A stretch of DNA of 53,613 bases, from positions 28,171 through 81,783 of the forward strand of contig DCBP01000010.1 in the NCBI GenBank assembly GCA_002314055.1, in the 5' to 3' direction. The stretch is from Prevotella sp. UBA1104. GTDB taxonomy: Bacteria > Bacteroidota > Bacteroidia > Bacteroidales > Bacteroidaceae. The notes beneath the pieces were generated by a model. The model had not been told where the DNA came from. It searched no databases and saw only the letters and a list, made by a program, of their open reading frames with translations. The translations under genes and the position numbers were made by a program. Of the stretch, positions 16,844 to 25,423 are shown piece by piece (within the stretch, counting starts at the first letter, position 1; each line of letters opens with the position of its first letter).

Positions 16844-18391
16844 TCACACACCCCTCTCCGCCCAGTCGGAGCGGTCGAGATTACGGTAGCTTATAGCTTC
16901 GGCAAGATGGTTAGACAGGACGTTTTCGCTCCCCTCGAGATCGGCAATGGTGCGTGCCACCTTCAGTATGCGGTTATATGCACGAGCCGAGAGGTTAAGC
17001 CTCTCCATGGCAACACGGAGCAGGTTGATACCCGCCTCGTCGGGTTCGGCAAACTGATGTATCATGCGTTCCGTCATCTGTGCGTTGCAGTAGATGCCGG
17101 GAATGTCCTTGAATCGTTCTTCCTGAATATGGCGAGCCTTGATGACACGCTCACGTATCGCCGCGCTCGGTTCTCCGGGCTGGGCATTAGAAATATCCTT
17201 AAACGGAACCGGGGTTATCTCACACTGGATATCGATGCGGTCGAGCAGCGGACCGCTGATTTTGTTCATATAGCGCTGTATCTGTCCCGGTGTACAGACA
17301 CAGTGGTGTGTAGGGTCATTGAAATATCCACACGGACAAGGGTTCATGCTCGCCACGAACATGAAGGAACATGGATATTCTATGGTGTATTTTGCTCTCG
17401 AAATAGTAATCTTGCGGTCTTCAAGCGGCTGGCGCAGCACTTCTAGCGTTGCCTTGCTGAACTCCGGCAACTCGTCGGCAAAGAGCACGCCATTGTGTGC
17501 CAATGATATCTCCCCCGGCTGCGGGTTCAGTCCGCCACCAACAAGGGCGACCTGCGAGATAGTATGGTGCGGCGATCGGAACGGTCGCTGAGAAATCAGC
17601 GACATGCCCTTGCCGAGCTTTCCGGCAACGGAATGAATCTGTGTAGTCTCCAGACTCTCGCCGAGCGACAGCGGCGGAAGGATAGAGGGCAGACGCTTTG
17701 CCATCATCGACTTTCCGCTACCCGGCGGACCGATCATTATCATGTTGTGCCCTCCGGCGGCAGCCACTTCCATGGCGCGCTTAACATTCTGCTGTCCTCT
17801 AACATCTGCGAAGTCAAGTTCGAAGTTTCCCTGTTGCTCATAGAATTCCCGCCTTGTGTCGATACGCATCGGCTCAAACTCGGCAGTGCCGTTGAAGAAC
17901 GCCACCACATCGGCAAGGTTCTCCATACCGTATACATCAAGGTTGTTGACTACAGCAGCCTCGCGGATATTCTGTTTCGGCACGATAAGTCCTTTGAATT
18001 TCTCCTTCCTCGCTCTGATGGCTATCGGCAGCGCCCCGCGCACAGGCTGCAGTCTGCCGTCAAGCCCCAGTTCGCCAACGAGCATATACTCTGCCAGATG
18101 CTCTGCATCCACTTTGTCCATTGCCGATAGAATACCTATCGCCAGAGGCAAGTCATAGCCGCTTCCTTCCTTGCGAAGGTCGGCAGGTGCCATGTTCACG
18201 GTAACATCGGCAACGGGAAACTTATATCCGTTATTCAGCAAAGCCGCCACAATACGGTCATGACTTTCCCTTACAGCCGTATCGGCAAGTCCGGAGAGAT
18301 GAAACATCACTCCCCGGGCAAGACTAATCTCCACAGTAACGGTAGTAACCTCAAGTCCGTTCACCGCAGCACTGTATGTCTTTACAATCAT
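16844..18391 (-). CDS. YifB family Mg-chelatase-like AAA+ ATPase (ComM homologue)
   Basis: 515 residues, full length. Starts MIVKTYSAAVNGLEVTTVTVE with a Lon-like S5 fold (SGLADTAVRESHDRI), Walker A MIGPPGSGKSMMAKRLP (about residues 215-231), Walker B VLFADELPEF and a C-terminal Mg-chelatase segment (LSARAYNRILKVARTIADL). ComM/YifB is a hexameric helicase that helps branch migration during natural transformation in several bacteria. No competence genes adjoin it here. Confidence 0.92.
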   Translation of the reverse strand: MIVKTYSAAVNGLEVTTVTVEISLARGVMFHLSGLADTAVRESHDRIVAALLNNGYKFPVADVTVNMAPADLRKEGSGYDLPLAIGILSAMDKVDAEHLAEYMLVGELGLDGRLQPVRGALPIAIRARKEKFKGLIVPKQNIREAAVVNNLDVYGMENLADVVAFFNGTAEFEPMRIDTRREFYEQQGNFELDFADVRGQQNVKRAMEVAAAGGHNMIMIGPPGSGKSMMAKRLPSILPPLSLGESLETTQIHSVAGKLGKGMSLISQRPFRSPHHTISQVALVGGGLNPQPGEISLAHNGVLFADELPEFSKATLEVLRQPLEDRKITISRAKYTIEYPCSFMFVASMNPCPCGYFNDPTHHCVCTPGQIQRYMNKISGPLLDRIDIQCEITPVPFKDISNAQPGEPSAAIRERVIKARHIQEERFKDIPGIYCNAQMTERMIHQFAEPDEAGINLLRVAMERLNLSARAYNRILKVARTIADLEGSENVLSNHLAEAISYRNLDRSDWAERGV

Positions 18392-18450
18392 AAAAATCTT
18401 GTGTGTGTAGTTTATAGATAGATTTAAGAGCTTTCTGCCTGTATTTTTAG

Positions 18451-19443
18451 CTATTCGAGATACCTTTCCAGATCGTCTATGGCAACATTGCGCGCCACCA
18501 CCCTACCGTCGCTGCCTACAATGATATTTGCAGGAACGGAGTGCAGTCCGAGTTGCAGGAGCAGACTGCCGTCAAAGAGCTTCTCGTCGCAGATATTGGG
18601 GAAAGAGAAATTCTCCCTCTTCACAGCCTCGCGACAGTCTTTACTGCTGGCGTCAAGACAAATGCCCACTGCCGCCACGTTGCCGCCTTTGCTGTCTACG
18701 ATATCCCTTATGCGGCGCATAATATTCTGACTGTCGTAGCTCCACGACGCCCATGTGAACACCACGGCTTTCTTGCCTGCAAGCATTGCGGAGGAAACGG
18801 GTTTGCCGTTGACATCCGTAGTAGAGAACGAAGGCAACTTGTCGCCAATATTTGCAGCGAGCAGCATCTTTATGTTGCTTTCCATACGAACGATGTTTCC
18901 GTTTTTCGGCTGTGCCTTCTTCACTATCGGCAGTAAGTCCTTTGCTTTCTTCAAGGCTGCGGTATTTCCGCTCACCACAAAATATTTCCCAAGAAGATAT
19001 GTAGCCACAGGCGATTTAGAATTGTCGCGGATAAAATGTTCCGCCAGCTTCATCACCTCTGGTGGCGATGCCGAAGCAATAGCCTGTCGGAAGTCGGTCA
19101 TCAGTTCATTGTCGTCGGTTCCACTCACCTCCATCTGCTTCAGGTGTGACGCATCTGCCTTGATGTCGACACCCTCGCCAGACTCGGCAAATATAGGCTG
19201 CTCAGAGAAATTCGGGAATACGAGCATGAGCACTCCGTCCCGCTGACACGGAATTTCCATTGCGAAGCGTCCGCCGTTCACCTTGATGGTATCAACGCCG
19301 CCAAATACGCCGTCTGGACTATATACATAGAATTCGCCCTGGTTGAGGTTCAAGAATCTTCCTTCGATTGAGAAATACCCCTTCCGGGTACCGCAGGATG
19401 CCATAGCAAGGACTACGGCGAGCAACAATATCACTTGCTTCAT
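18451..19443 (-). CDS. DUF4369 + thioredoxin-fold lipoprotein lacking the active-site cysteines
   Basis: 330 residues. Lipobox MASC (Cys17), DUF4369-like beta domain (about 22-105: YFSIEGRFLNLNQGEFYVYS), helical middle, and a C-terminal AhpC/TlpA-type domain (about 198-330). The position of the redox motif reads FTWASWSYDSQN (residues 229-240): both cysteines of WCxxC are replaced by Ser235 and Ser238. Two other cysteines occur (CLDASSKDC) but not in the active site. It therefore cannot act as a classical disulfide reductase; a binding or scaffold role is more likely. 59 bases upstream of yifB on the same strand. Confidence 0.8.
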   Translation of the reverse strand: MKQVILLLAVVLAMASCGTRKGYFSIEGRFLNLNQGEFYVYSPDGVFGGVDTIKVNGGRFAMEIPCQRDGVLMLVFPNFSEQPIFAESGEGVDIKADASHLKQMEVSGTDDNELMTDFRQAIASASPPEVMKLAEHFIRDNSKSPVATYLLGKYFVVSGNTAALKKAKDLLPIVKKAQPKNGNIVRMESNIKMLLAANIGDKLPSFSTTDVNGKPVSSAMLAGKKAVVFTWASWSYDSQNIMRRIRDIVDSKGGNVAAVGICLDASSKDCREAVKRENFSFPNICDEKLFDGSLLLQLGLHSVPANIIVGSDGRVVARNVAIDDLERYLE

Positions 19444-19467
19444 GAGCTGTTCGGATATATATTAAAG

Positions 19468-19510
19468 TAAAAAGAGGGCTCCACCGATAATAAAACCGGC
19501 AGCCCTCTTC
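19468..19510 (-). terminator. terminator after the TPR lipoprotein gene
   Basis: AGAGGGCT (19473-19480) pairs with AGCCCTCT (19501-19508); on the minus strand the stem is followed by a run of five U. Separates the TPR gene from the DUF4369 gene. Confidence 0.82.
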
Positions 19511-19551
19511 AAGTCGTTAACTAAAAATCTAATAATATGTAAATATGATTG

Positions 19552-21228
19552 TTATTTGCTTACGTTCAGAAGCTCAAGGTCATTAGCAGCGTATGAAGCC
19601 AGGCTTGGATCCTTCTGCAGAGCGCTCTTCAGATAAGAAGAGGCAGCGCTGTTGTTGCCCTGACGAGCGTTGAGGATAGCGAAGAGATAATCGGTCATAC
19701 CGTTCTTGTTCTTCACATTGTTCAGTGTGTTCTGTGCAGCAGCATAGTTCTTGTTCAAGATCTGAGCCAAAGCAGCAGTATTGCTGTTTACACCCTTGAG
19801 AGCCTCCTCAGCCTGAGCATACTTGCCGTTTGCGATATTCAGTGCACCTACAGCCTTGTTCAGGTCGTTAGCGCCGTTAGCCTTAGCGATAAGATTTTGA
19901 GCCTCAGCGGTGTTGCCGTTGAGCAGAGCGAGAAGTCCCTTGTTGGCATTAGCCTCAGCAGCATTTCCGTCTACGGCGAGAGCCTTCTGGAGATAGTTCT
20001 GAGCCTCAGCGTTGTTGCCCTTGGCAAACTCGAGAGCTGCAATGTTGTTGAATGCGCGGTTGTCGTTAGGATAAAGCTCGGCAGTCTTCTTGTAGATAGC
20101 CTCCTTGGCGTCGGCATCATTCTCGAGGGCAGCATTGTAGAGAAGCTCGTCAACGCTCAGCTTGCTTGCATCCTCTTTATACTGATCCTTAATCTGGTCG
20201 TCGCTGCGTCCGATTGTCTCATAGTTGATAATCATGCGAGAGCGGCGGAGCTCAGGCAGAATACCGTCGGCAAGCTCACGGAATCCGGCAGACATGTTGC
20301 GGATCTGTGTCTCGCGCTCCTGCGGGTCCTGATACATAGAGAGAACTCGCAGGATAACATCCTTGTCCTGAAGGTTAGATGCAGCAACGAGCTCCTTGAA
20401 GCCGTCCCAGTCCTGAGCGGTATAGCTTGCGGCAACGTCGGTCTTAACCTTAGTGCTCTTCAGTGTATTCTTTACGTATTTCTCTGATACGTCCTGACGC
20501 TTGTTGGCGAGCTTGTCGTTGAAGCTGAATCCGCCGTCAGGAGAAGCATAAGCTAGAACTTCCACGTTCTTGATGTTCAGACCTTCCTTGTCGCGGTTGA
20601 TTTTCTTGAGCATCTGTACGAACTCCTTTACAGAGTTGTTCTTCATCTCGCTCTTGCGCAGGTTTGCCTGGTTGATGAGGAACTTCACGCGAGCTTCCTG
20701 CTTCTGTGCGTTCACGCGCTGATAAGCGTCTGGAGCGATGCAGGCACCGTCGCCGGCAAGAGTCTTCTTATACAGTTCTGAAGTAGAGATAACGCCTGTA
20801 GCTACCTTTACTGCAGGAACTTCTACCTTTTTCTTTCCGAGATAAGCATCGAAAGTAAGATAGAGGTCGCTCTTCTGCATCTCCGGAACATAGTCGAAGC
20901 TTGACTTCATCGTATAGTTTCCGCCTACCTTATACTGGATAGTCTGGTTATTACCCATAACCTTCTCGCCCTGGAAAGTAGCCGACTGACCTTTAGCCGT
21001 CTGTCCGTCGCCATATCTCAGCTCTGGAGTAACTGTAACGACAGCCTTCTTCTTCATATATTTCTCAGGGAACTTTCCGTTGATAGTTGCAGGAACCTTA
21101 CCTGCCTCTGTCTCGAGCGGATTTGGTACTACATTAAAATTGTCAGCAGAGAGTGCTCCTAACTTGGAGCATGATGACAGCGCTACCATGGCTGCTGCTG
21201 AAAGGAATAGAACTACTTTTTTTTGCAT
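19552..21228 (-). CDS. TPR lipoprotein with OmpA-like segment
   Basis: 558 residues from the ATG at 21228 (MQKKVVLFLSAAAMVALSSC, Cys20 lipobox); a start nine codons earlier would spoil the signal. Residues ~30-170 are beta-rich (AVVTVTPELRYGDGQ). Near 215-250 VEVLAYASPDGGFSFNDKL resembles the OmpA C-terminal peptidoglycan-binding pattern (ASPDG, N..LS.KR). The C-terminal ~220 residues are TPR helices (YPNDNRAFNNIAALEFAKGN, AEAQNYLQKALAVDGNAAEA). Abundant alanine and asparagine and codon use suggest high expression. Likely an envelope scaffold between outer membrane and cell wall; specific function unknown. Confidence 0.75.
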   Translation of the reverse strand: MQKKVVLFLSAAAMVALSSCSKLGALSADNFNVVPNPLETEAGKVPATINGKFPEKYMKKKAVVTVTPELRYGDGQTAKGQSATFQGEKVMGNNQTIQYKVGGNYTMKSSFDYVPEMQKSDLYLTFDAYLGKKKVEVPAVKVATGVISTSELYKKTLAGDGACIAPDAYQRVNAQKQEARVKFLINQANLRKSEMKNNSVKEFVQMLKKINRDKEGLNIKNVEVLAYASPDGGFSFNDKLANKRQDVSEKYVKNTLKSTKVKTDVAASYTAQDWDGFKELVAASNLQDKDVILRVLSMYQDPQERETQIRNMSAGFRELADGILPELRRSRMIINYETIGRSDDQIKDQYKEDASKLSVDELLYNAALENDADAKEAIYKKTAELYPNDNRAFNNIAALEFAKGNNAEAQNYLQKALAVDGNAAEANANKGLLALLNGNTAEAQNLIAKANGANDLNKAVGALNIANGKYAQAEEALKGVNSNTAALAQILNKNYAAAQNTLNNVKNKNGMTDYLFAILNARQGNNSAASSYLKSALQKDPSLASYAANDLELLNVSK

Positions 21229-21294
21229 ATTAAATAAAGGTTTTGAATGTGCCAAAAAGAAATAATAAGGTAAAATAAAACGCTAAGACAAATG

Positions 21295-21380
21295 TGCCGC
21301 GAGCGGGACTCGAACCCGCACAGCCATTACTGGCCAAGGGATTTTAAGTCCCTCGTGTCTACCAATTCCACCATTGCGGC
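21295..21380 (-). tRNA. tRNA-Leu, anticodon UAA
   Basis: 86 bases, class II with long variable arm. Anticodon arm AGGGA-CTTAAAA-TCCCT gives UAA; T arm GCGGG-TTCGAGT-CCCGC; discriminator A. The acceptor stem GCCGCAA/TCGCGGC has an A-C mismatch at 6-67. CCA not encoded. Nine bases after tRNA-Gly on the same strand, so probably one transcript. Confidence 0.94.
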
Positions 21381-21388
21381 ATCATTTG

Positions 21389-21461
21389 AGCGGAAAACGG
21401 GACTCGGACCCGCGACCCCAACCTTGGCAAGGTTGTGCTCTACCAACTGAGCTATTTCCGC
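21389..21461 (-). tRNA. tRNA-Gly, anticodon GCC
   Basis: 73 bases. Acceptor GCGGAAA/TTTCCGC, D arm GCTC/GAGC, anticodon arm CAACC-TTGCCAA-GGTTG giving GCC, T arm CGGGT-type, discriminator U as usual for tRNA-Gly. CCA not encoded. First in a tRNA pair with tRNA-Leu. Confidence 0.95.
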
Positions 21462-21472
21462 GAAAACTTTTG

Positions 21473-21504
21473 CAAATATAGCGGTTATTATCGGAATGAG
21501 CAAA
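21473..21504 (-). promoter_or_regulatory. promoter of the tRNA-Gly/tRNA-Leu pair
   Basis: Minus strand TTTG (complement of 21501-21504), 20 bases, TATATTTG (complement of 21473-21480), ending 12 bases before tRNA-Gly. Perfect consensus. Confidence 0.85.
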
Positions 21505-21646
21505 ATTATTTAGAGATTTTAACGACTGATTCCTTTTCTTGCGGACTCTGTCTGTCTGCTTTATACTTATCGGATAGGGTTAGTTGCAGGTTTTCGCATA
21601 ATAAGTCAAGCCGGACTGTTGTAACAGAAAAGGGGCACGTATTCTG

Positions 21647-21679
21647 CACCTTTGGTGCAACGATGAAGCACCAAAGGTG
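21647..21679. repeat. 12-base inverted repeat (hairpin)
   Basis: CACCTTTGGTGC (21647-21658) and its perfect complement at 21668-21679, 9-base loop. Lies in the noncoding stretch between the tRNAs and secDF. Confidence 0.8.
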
Positions 21680-21717
21680 TTTGGTAGAAACGATAGGAGT
21701 AAACGATGTCAAGGTAA

Positions 21718-21819
21718 TAGGTGCGGTGTCTCACCGCACAGTAGCAAGAATACTATTACTATTTATAGATGGAAAATACAATATACCGTTCCTAATTGTG
21801 CGGTGAGACACCGCACCTA
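21718..21819. repeat. 23-base perfect inverted repeat built from a dispersed palindrome
   Basis: Arms 21718-21740 and 21797-21819 are exact complements, 56 bases apart. Each arm is itself nearly palindromic around GTGCGGTG-AGA-CACCGCAC, and the same core recurs at 43514-43544. So this is a pair of copies of a short dispersed palindrome in opposite orientation. Confidence 0.85.
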
Positions 21820-21863
21820 CTACAATTTCTAACCGTACAGGTTGAATGTTTTTAGGTTTATCG

Positions 21864-21994
21864 CCCTCTGACAAGTAAAAATGCCGTAGACATTGGCAAT
21901 GTATTGACGGATTTCCGGCGAGAACTTGTTCTCGCAAGGAAATACGGTAATACACCGCCAAGCCCGAGGAACGAGGGTTTTACTTGTCAGAGGG
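21864..21994. repeat. 131-base element with 17-base perfect terminal inverted repeats
   Basis: Ends 21864-21880 (CCCTCTGACAAGTAAAA) and 21978-21994 are exact complements. The interior folds on itself (GAGAAC-TT-GTTCTC flanked by TTTCC/GGAAA). No coding frame of note. Size and shape resemble a MITE or a structured RNA; no clear target duplication seen. Confidence 0.75.
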
Positions 21995-22060
21995 TGTTTT
22001 GTAGGTTTTTGTCTAAAAGGCGCAAGAGGACTTCCGATAACATACATATTATAAAGTTCT

Positions 22061-22147
22061 TACCCTCACCACCCCTCACACTATCCCTCACCACCTGAAA
22101 CCCCGATGTACATGGCGTTTCAGGGCTATGTGTGAGGGTGTGAGGGT
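22061..22147. repeat. inverted repeat with CCCTCAC direct repeats
   Basis: TACCCTCACCACCCCTCACA at 22061-22080 is matched, with one mismatch and small offsets, by the complement ending at 22147 (TGTGAGGGTGTGAGGGTA). An inner pair CCTGAAA/TTTCAGG (about 22094-22125) extends it. Multiple CCCTCAC units make the left arm partly tandem. Confidence 0.65.
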
Positions 22148-22170
22148 AAAATGCCAAAAAACTTTTTTAT

Positions 22171-22207
22171 AAAAAAAGCGCCATGCAGTATTTCTCTGCA
22201 TGGCGCT
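22171..22207 (-). terminator. intrinsic terminator of secDF
   Basis: 12-base perfect stem, 22177-22188 (AGCGCCATGCAG) with 22196-22207, followed on the minus strand by seven U (complement of 22171-22177), 58 bases after the secDF stop. Confidence 0.92.
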
Positions 22208-22264
22208 GATATTAGCATTGTCGCTTTCCACGACGGTTATTTTTCCACCTTATATATAATAGGC

Positions 22265-25200
22265 TTATGCCATCTCCTCGATAGTCTTGTCGCCGCGCTC
22301 GCCCTTGTCACGCTTGCTCAATGTCATGTAAGCGATAGGAGCAGCAACGAAGATTGAAGACAGAGTACCGAAGATTACACCGATAATCATTGCAAAAGCG
22401 AAGCTGCGGATACTGTCACCACCGAGGATGAAGATACAGAGCAACACGATCAATGTTGTGAGTGATGTATTTACGGTACGAGCCAGTGTCTCGTTCAACG
22501 AGTTGTTGAAGATAGTGAAGTAGTCACGCTTCTTGTAGAGGTTCAGATTCTCACGGATACGGTCGAATACCACCACCTTATCGTTGATAGAGTAACCGAT
22601 TACGGTCAGGATAGCTCCGATGAAGGTCTGGTCTATCTCGAGAGAGAACGGAACCACGTTCCACAACAGTGAGTAGAAGCCGAGCACCACTACGGTATCG
22701 ATAGCCAAAGCTGCTGTAGAACCGAGCGAGAAGGCGATATTGCGGAAACGCAACAGGATATACAGGAAGATTGCAACAAGAGCGAAGATGACGCTGATGA
22801 TTGCTCCGTATGTAATATCCTTAGCCACTGACGGACCTACCTTTGCACTACTGATGATAGAACCGCCGGCACGTACGTCTGGGTTCTTGAATGCCTCAAC
22901 ATTCTTCTGTGTTACCATTCCAGCCTTGCTCAATGACTTGAAGAGGATTTCCTCTACCTCGTCGTCGATGGTTGGGCTGTTCGACTCTATCTTGTAGTTG
23001 GTAGAGACACGTATTGTCTTGTGGTCTGTACCGAGAGCCAGTGAGCTTACCGAGCTGTTAGGGAATGATGCCTGCAGAGCCTTTGTTACATCCTCCGGCT
23101 CAACGGCTTTCTCCAGTTTCACAACGTAGTTGCGACCACCGGTGAAGTCGATGCTCTTGCTCAATCCGCGGACGAAGAAGCTTACCACGAATACGGCGAT
23201 AAGGATGCCGGTTATGGTGAAGGTCTTCTTGTACATCTTCATGAAGTTCACGTGGTTGTTCTGCAAGAAGTTGCGCGAGATGCGGGTGGTGAAGGTCTGG
23301 TTCAGCCACTTGTCATTGGCAAGACGGTTCTCGTAGATAAGACGTGTGAGATATACGGCTGTAAAGAATGAGCAGCAGATACCGATGATAAGTGTTGTAG
23401 CGAATCCGCGAACAGGACCTGTACCGAATACGAACAGGATAACACCGGTGATGATAGAAGTCAAGTTGGAGTCGAAGATTGCCGAGAAGGCATTTCCGTA
23501 ACCTGCCTTAATTGCATCTTTCAGTCCCTTGCCCTTACGCAGTTCCTCTTTTGTACGCTCGTAGATAAGCACGTTGGCATCCACCGCCATACCAAGTGTC
23601 AACACGATACCGGCGATACCCGGCATGGTAAGTGCAGCCTGGAACGAGGTTAGGATTCCGAGAGTAAAGAAGAGGTTTACGAGCAATGCGAAGTTTGCCA
23701 TCATACCCGGGATGAAGTCGTACATGAGAACCATGTAGAGCATCAAGAGGATGAAAGCAACAACGAATGAGATGAGACCCTGCTGGATAGACTGTGCACC
23801 GAGAGTAGGGCCAACGACGTCTTCCTGTACGATACGTGCAGGTGCCGGCATACGTCCAGACTTCAAAGTGTTAGCCAAGTCTTTTGTATCTTCGATAGTG
23901 AAGTTACCTGTAATCTGAGAGTTTCCGCCAGAGATTTCGCCGTTAACGCGAGGTGCGCTGTAAACCACACCGTCGAGAACGATGGCGATAGCCTTGCCCA
24001 CGTTAGCCTTTGTGAGTTCTGCCCAGCGGCGTGCACCGTCGGAATTCATCGACATGCTTACGCTCGGACGACCTGACATCTGGTCGAACTCGTCTTTTGC
24101 ATCAGTGATGACATCACCCTCGAGAGGAGCGTGTCCGTTGCTCTGTGTAACCTTCAGTGCATACAGCTCATATACATTCTTTACAGAAAGTCCGTCGGCT
24201 GGCTTTGCGCCCCACAGGAGTTTTACGTCAGACGGCAGAACCTGCTTTGCTGCAGCAGAGTAGATAATCTTGTTTACGGCAGCGGTATCGCGAACGTTAG
24301 CATAACCTACAACGCTCATTGAACCTTGAGGAGCGAGCTGCAGAACGGCGAGAAGCGGATTTGTCTTCTTTGCCTGAGCAAGCTGTGCGCTCTCTGAAGC
24401 TGCGGCAGCCTTCTCGGCAGCACCCTTTTTGGCAGCAGAAACTGAAAGCTTTGCCGGAGCATTCTTTGCTGCAACCTGTGCCTTCTCTTCAGCGTCGTTC
24501 TTCTTCTCGGCAGCTGCGGTATCTTTCTTTGCAGCCTCGCCGCCGTTTGCTACGAGCTGGTCGAGCTGGCGCAGATAAGGAGTAACTTCCTCACTGTTGT
24601 ATGTCTCCCAGAATTCGAGGTTTGCACTTCCCTGGAGGAGCTTGCGGACACGTTCCGGTTCGCGTACACCAGGCATCTCTACCATGATGCGGCCTTCCTG
24701 ACCTTCGAGTTTCTGGATGTTAGGCTGAACGACACCGAACTTGTCGATACGGTTGCGCACGACGTTGTATGAGTTGTCGATAGCCGACTGCACCTGTGCA
24801 CGGAGAGCAGTCTCGACTTCCTTGTCGGAGCTCTGTGTGCTCACCTGTCCCTTGAGCTGCTGTGTAGCGAAAATCTCAGCAAGGCGATGGCCCGGTGCAT
24901 TCTGTTTGTAATACTTGATGAAGAGAGAGATAAAATCGCTCTGACTTGTCTCTTCTTCCTTCTTAGCCTGTTCCATTGATTTCACGAAGGCAGCGTCTGT
25001 CTTGTGGTCAGCCAGTGTCTCCACTACGTCAGGAACAGAAATCTCCAAGATAACGTTCATACCGCCCTTGAGGTCAAGACCCAGACCAATCTGTGTCTCG
25101 AGACAACGCTGGTAGGAATAAACGCCGAGGTACTTCACTGAGTCCTTATAATCCTGCTGAGCAATCGGATCCTTTATCTTTGCCGCCTGGCTGTCGTAGT

Positions 25201-25288
25201 AGCCTGTTGCAACGGAGAAAGACAAATAGAAGATGCTTGCAAGGGTCATTAAGACTGCCAGTACAATTACAATTCCTTTGTTTTGCAT
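22265..25288 (-). CDS. secDF: protein translocase subunit SecDF (fused SecD-SecF)
   Basis: 1007 residues. SecD half: N-terminal TM, GLDLKGGMNVILEI, periplasmic P1 domain, then TM block GAFI-type region LYMVLMYDFIPGMMANFALL, GMAVDANVLIYERTKEELR. SecF half from about residue 660: second TM set, SIDFTGGRNYVVKL and GYSINDKVVVFDRIREN. SecDF uses the proton gradient to pull proteins out of SecYEG. Fusion is usual in Bacteroidota. Odd: P1 carries an Ala/Lys/Glu-rich low-complexity insert at about residues 240-318. Promoter box at 25389-25396, terminator at 22171-22207: single-gene transcript. Confidence 0.96.
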   Translation of the reverse strand: MQNKGIVIVLAVLMTLASIFYLSFSVATGYYDSQAAKIKDPIAQQDYKDSVKYLGVYSYQRCLETQIGLGLDLKGGMNVILEISVPDVVETLADHKTDAAFVKSMEQAKKEEETSQSDFISLFIKYYKQNAPGHRLAEIFATQQLKGQVSTQSSDKEVETALRAQVQSAIDNSYNVVRNRIDKFGVVQPNIQKLEGQEGRIMVEMPGVREPERVRKLLQGSANLEFWETYNSEEVTPYLRQLDQLVANGGEAAKKDTAAAEKKNDAEEKAQVAAKNAPAKLSVSAAKKGAAEKAAAASESAQLAQAKKTNPLLAVLQLAPQGSMSVVGYANVRDTAAVNKIIYSAAAKQVLPSDVKLLWGAKPADGLSVKNVYELYALKVTQSNGHAPLEGDVITDAKDEFDQMSGRPSVSMSMNSDGARRWAELTKANVGKAIAIVLDGVVYSAPRVNGEISGGNSQITGNFTIEDTKDLANTLKSGRMPAPARIVQEDVVGPTLGAQSIQQGLISFVVAFILLMLYMVLMYDFIPGMMANFALLVNLFFTLGILTSFQAALTMPGIAGIVLTLGMAVDANVLIYERTKEELRKGKGLKDAIKAGYGNAFSAIFDSNLTSIITGVILFVFGTGPVRGFATTLIIGICCSFFTAVYLTRLIYENRLANDKWLNQTFTTRISRNFLQNNHVNFMKMYKKTFTITGILIAVFVVSFFVRGLSKSIDFTGGRNYVVKLEKAVEPEDVTKALQASFPNSSVSSLALGTDHKTIRVSTNYKIESNSPTIDDEVEEILFKSLSKAGMVTQKNVEAFKNPDVRAGGSIISSAKVGPSVAKDITYGAIISVIFALVAIFLYILLRFRNIAFSLGSTAALAIDTVVVLGFYSLLWNVVPFSLEIDQTFIGAILTVIGYSINDKVVVFDRIRENLNLYKKRDYFTIFNNSLNETLARTVNTSLTTLIVLLCIFILGGDSIRSFAFAMIIGVIFGTLSSIFVAAPIAYMTLSKRDKGERGDKTIEEMA

Positions 25289-25364
25289 TTTGTTTTTATT
25301 GTTTTTAATTATAGTTTTCAGCTTGATTTTTTGGTATCATTCTGTTATGATTTCACTCTAAAGA

Positions 25365-25389
25365 GCACGCTATGGGCTACATAGCGTGC
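25365..25389 (-). promoter_or_regulatory. 10-base hairpin at the 5' end of the secDF mRNA
   Basis: GCACGCTATG (25365-25374) and CATAGCGTGC (25380-25389) are perfect complements with a 5-base loop. The hairpin abuts the -7 box (25389-25396), so it would form at the very first transcribed bases, about 75 bases before the ATG. It may protect the mRNA 5' end or be an operator dyad. Confidence 0.65.
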
Positions 25390-25396
25390 AAAGATA
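25389..25396 (-). promoter_or_regulatory. -7 promoter box of secDF
   Basis: Complement reads TATCTTTG, a perfect TAnnTTTG, 101 bases upstream of the secDF ATG. No clear -33 partner. Confidence 0.65.
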
Positions 25397-25423
25397 CTTA
25401 TTTTTTTTTAACTTCTTGGGTTG

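Noticed and set aside
21435..21806. 123-codon plus-strand frame after the tRNAs
   Set aside because: Starts inside tRNA-Gly and crosses two inverted repeats; composition not protein-like.
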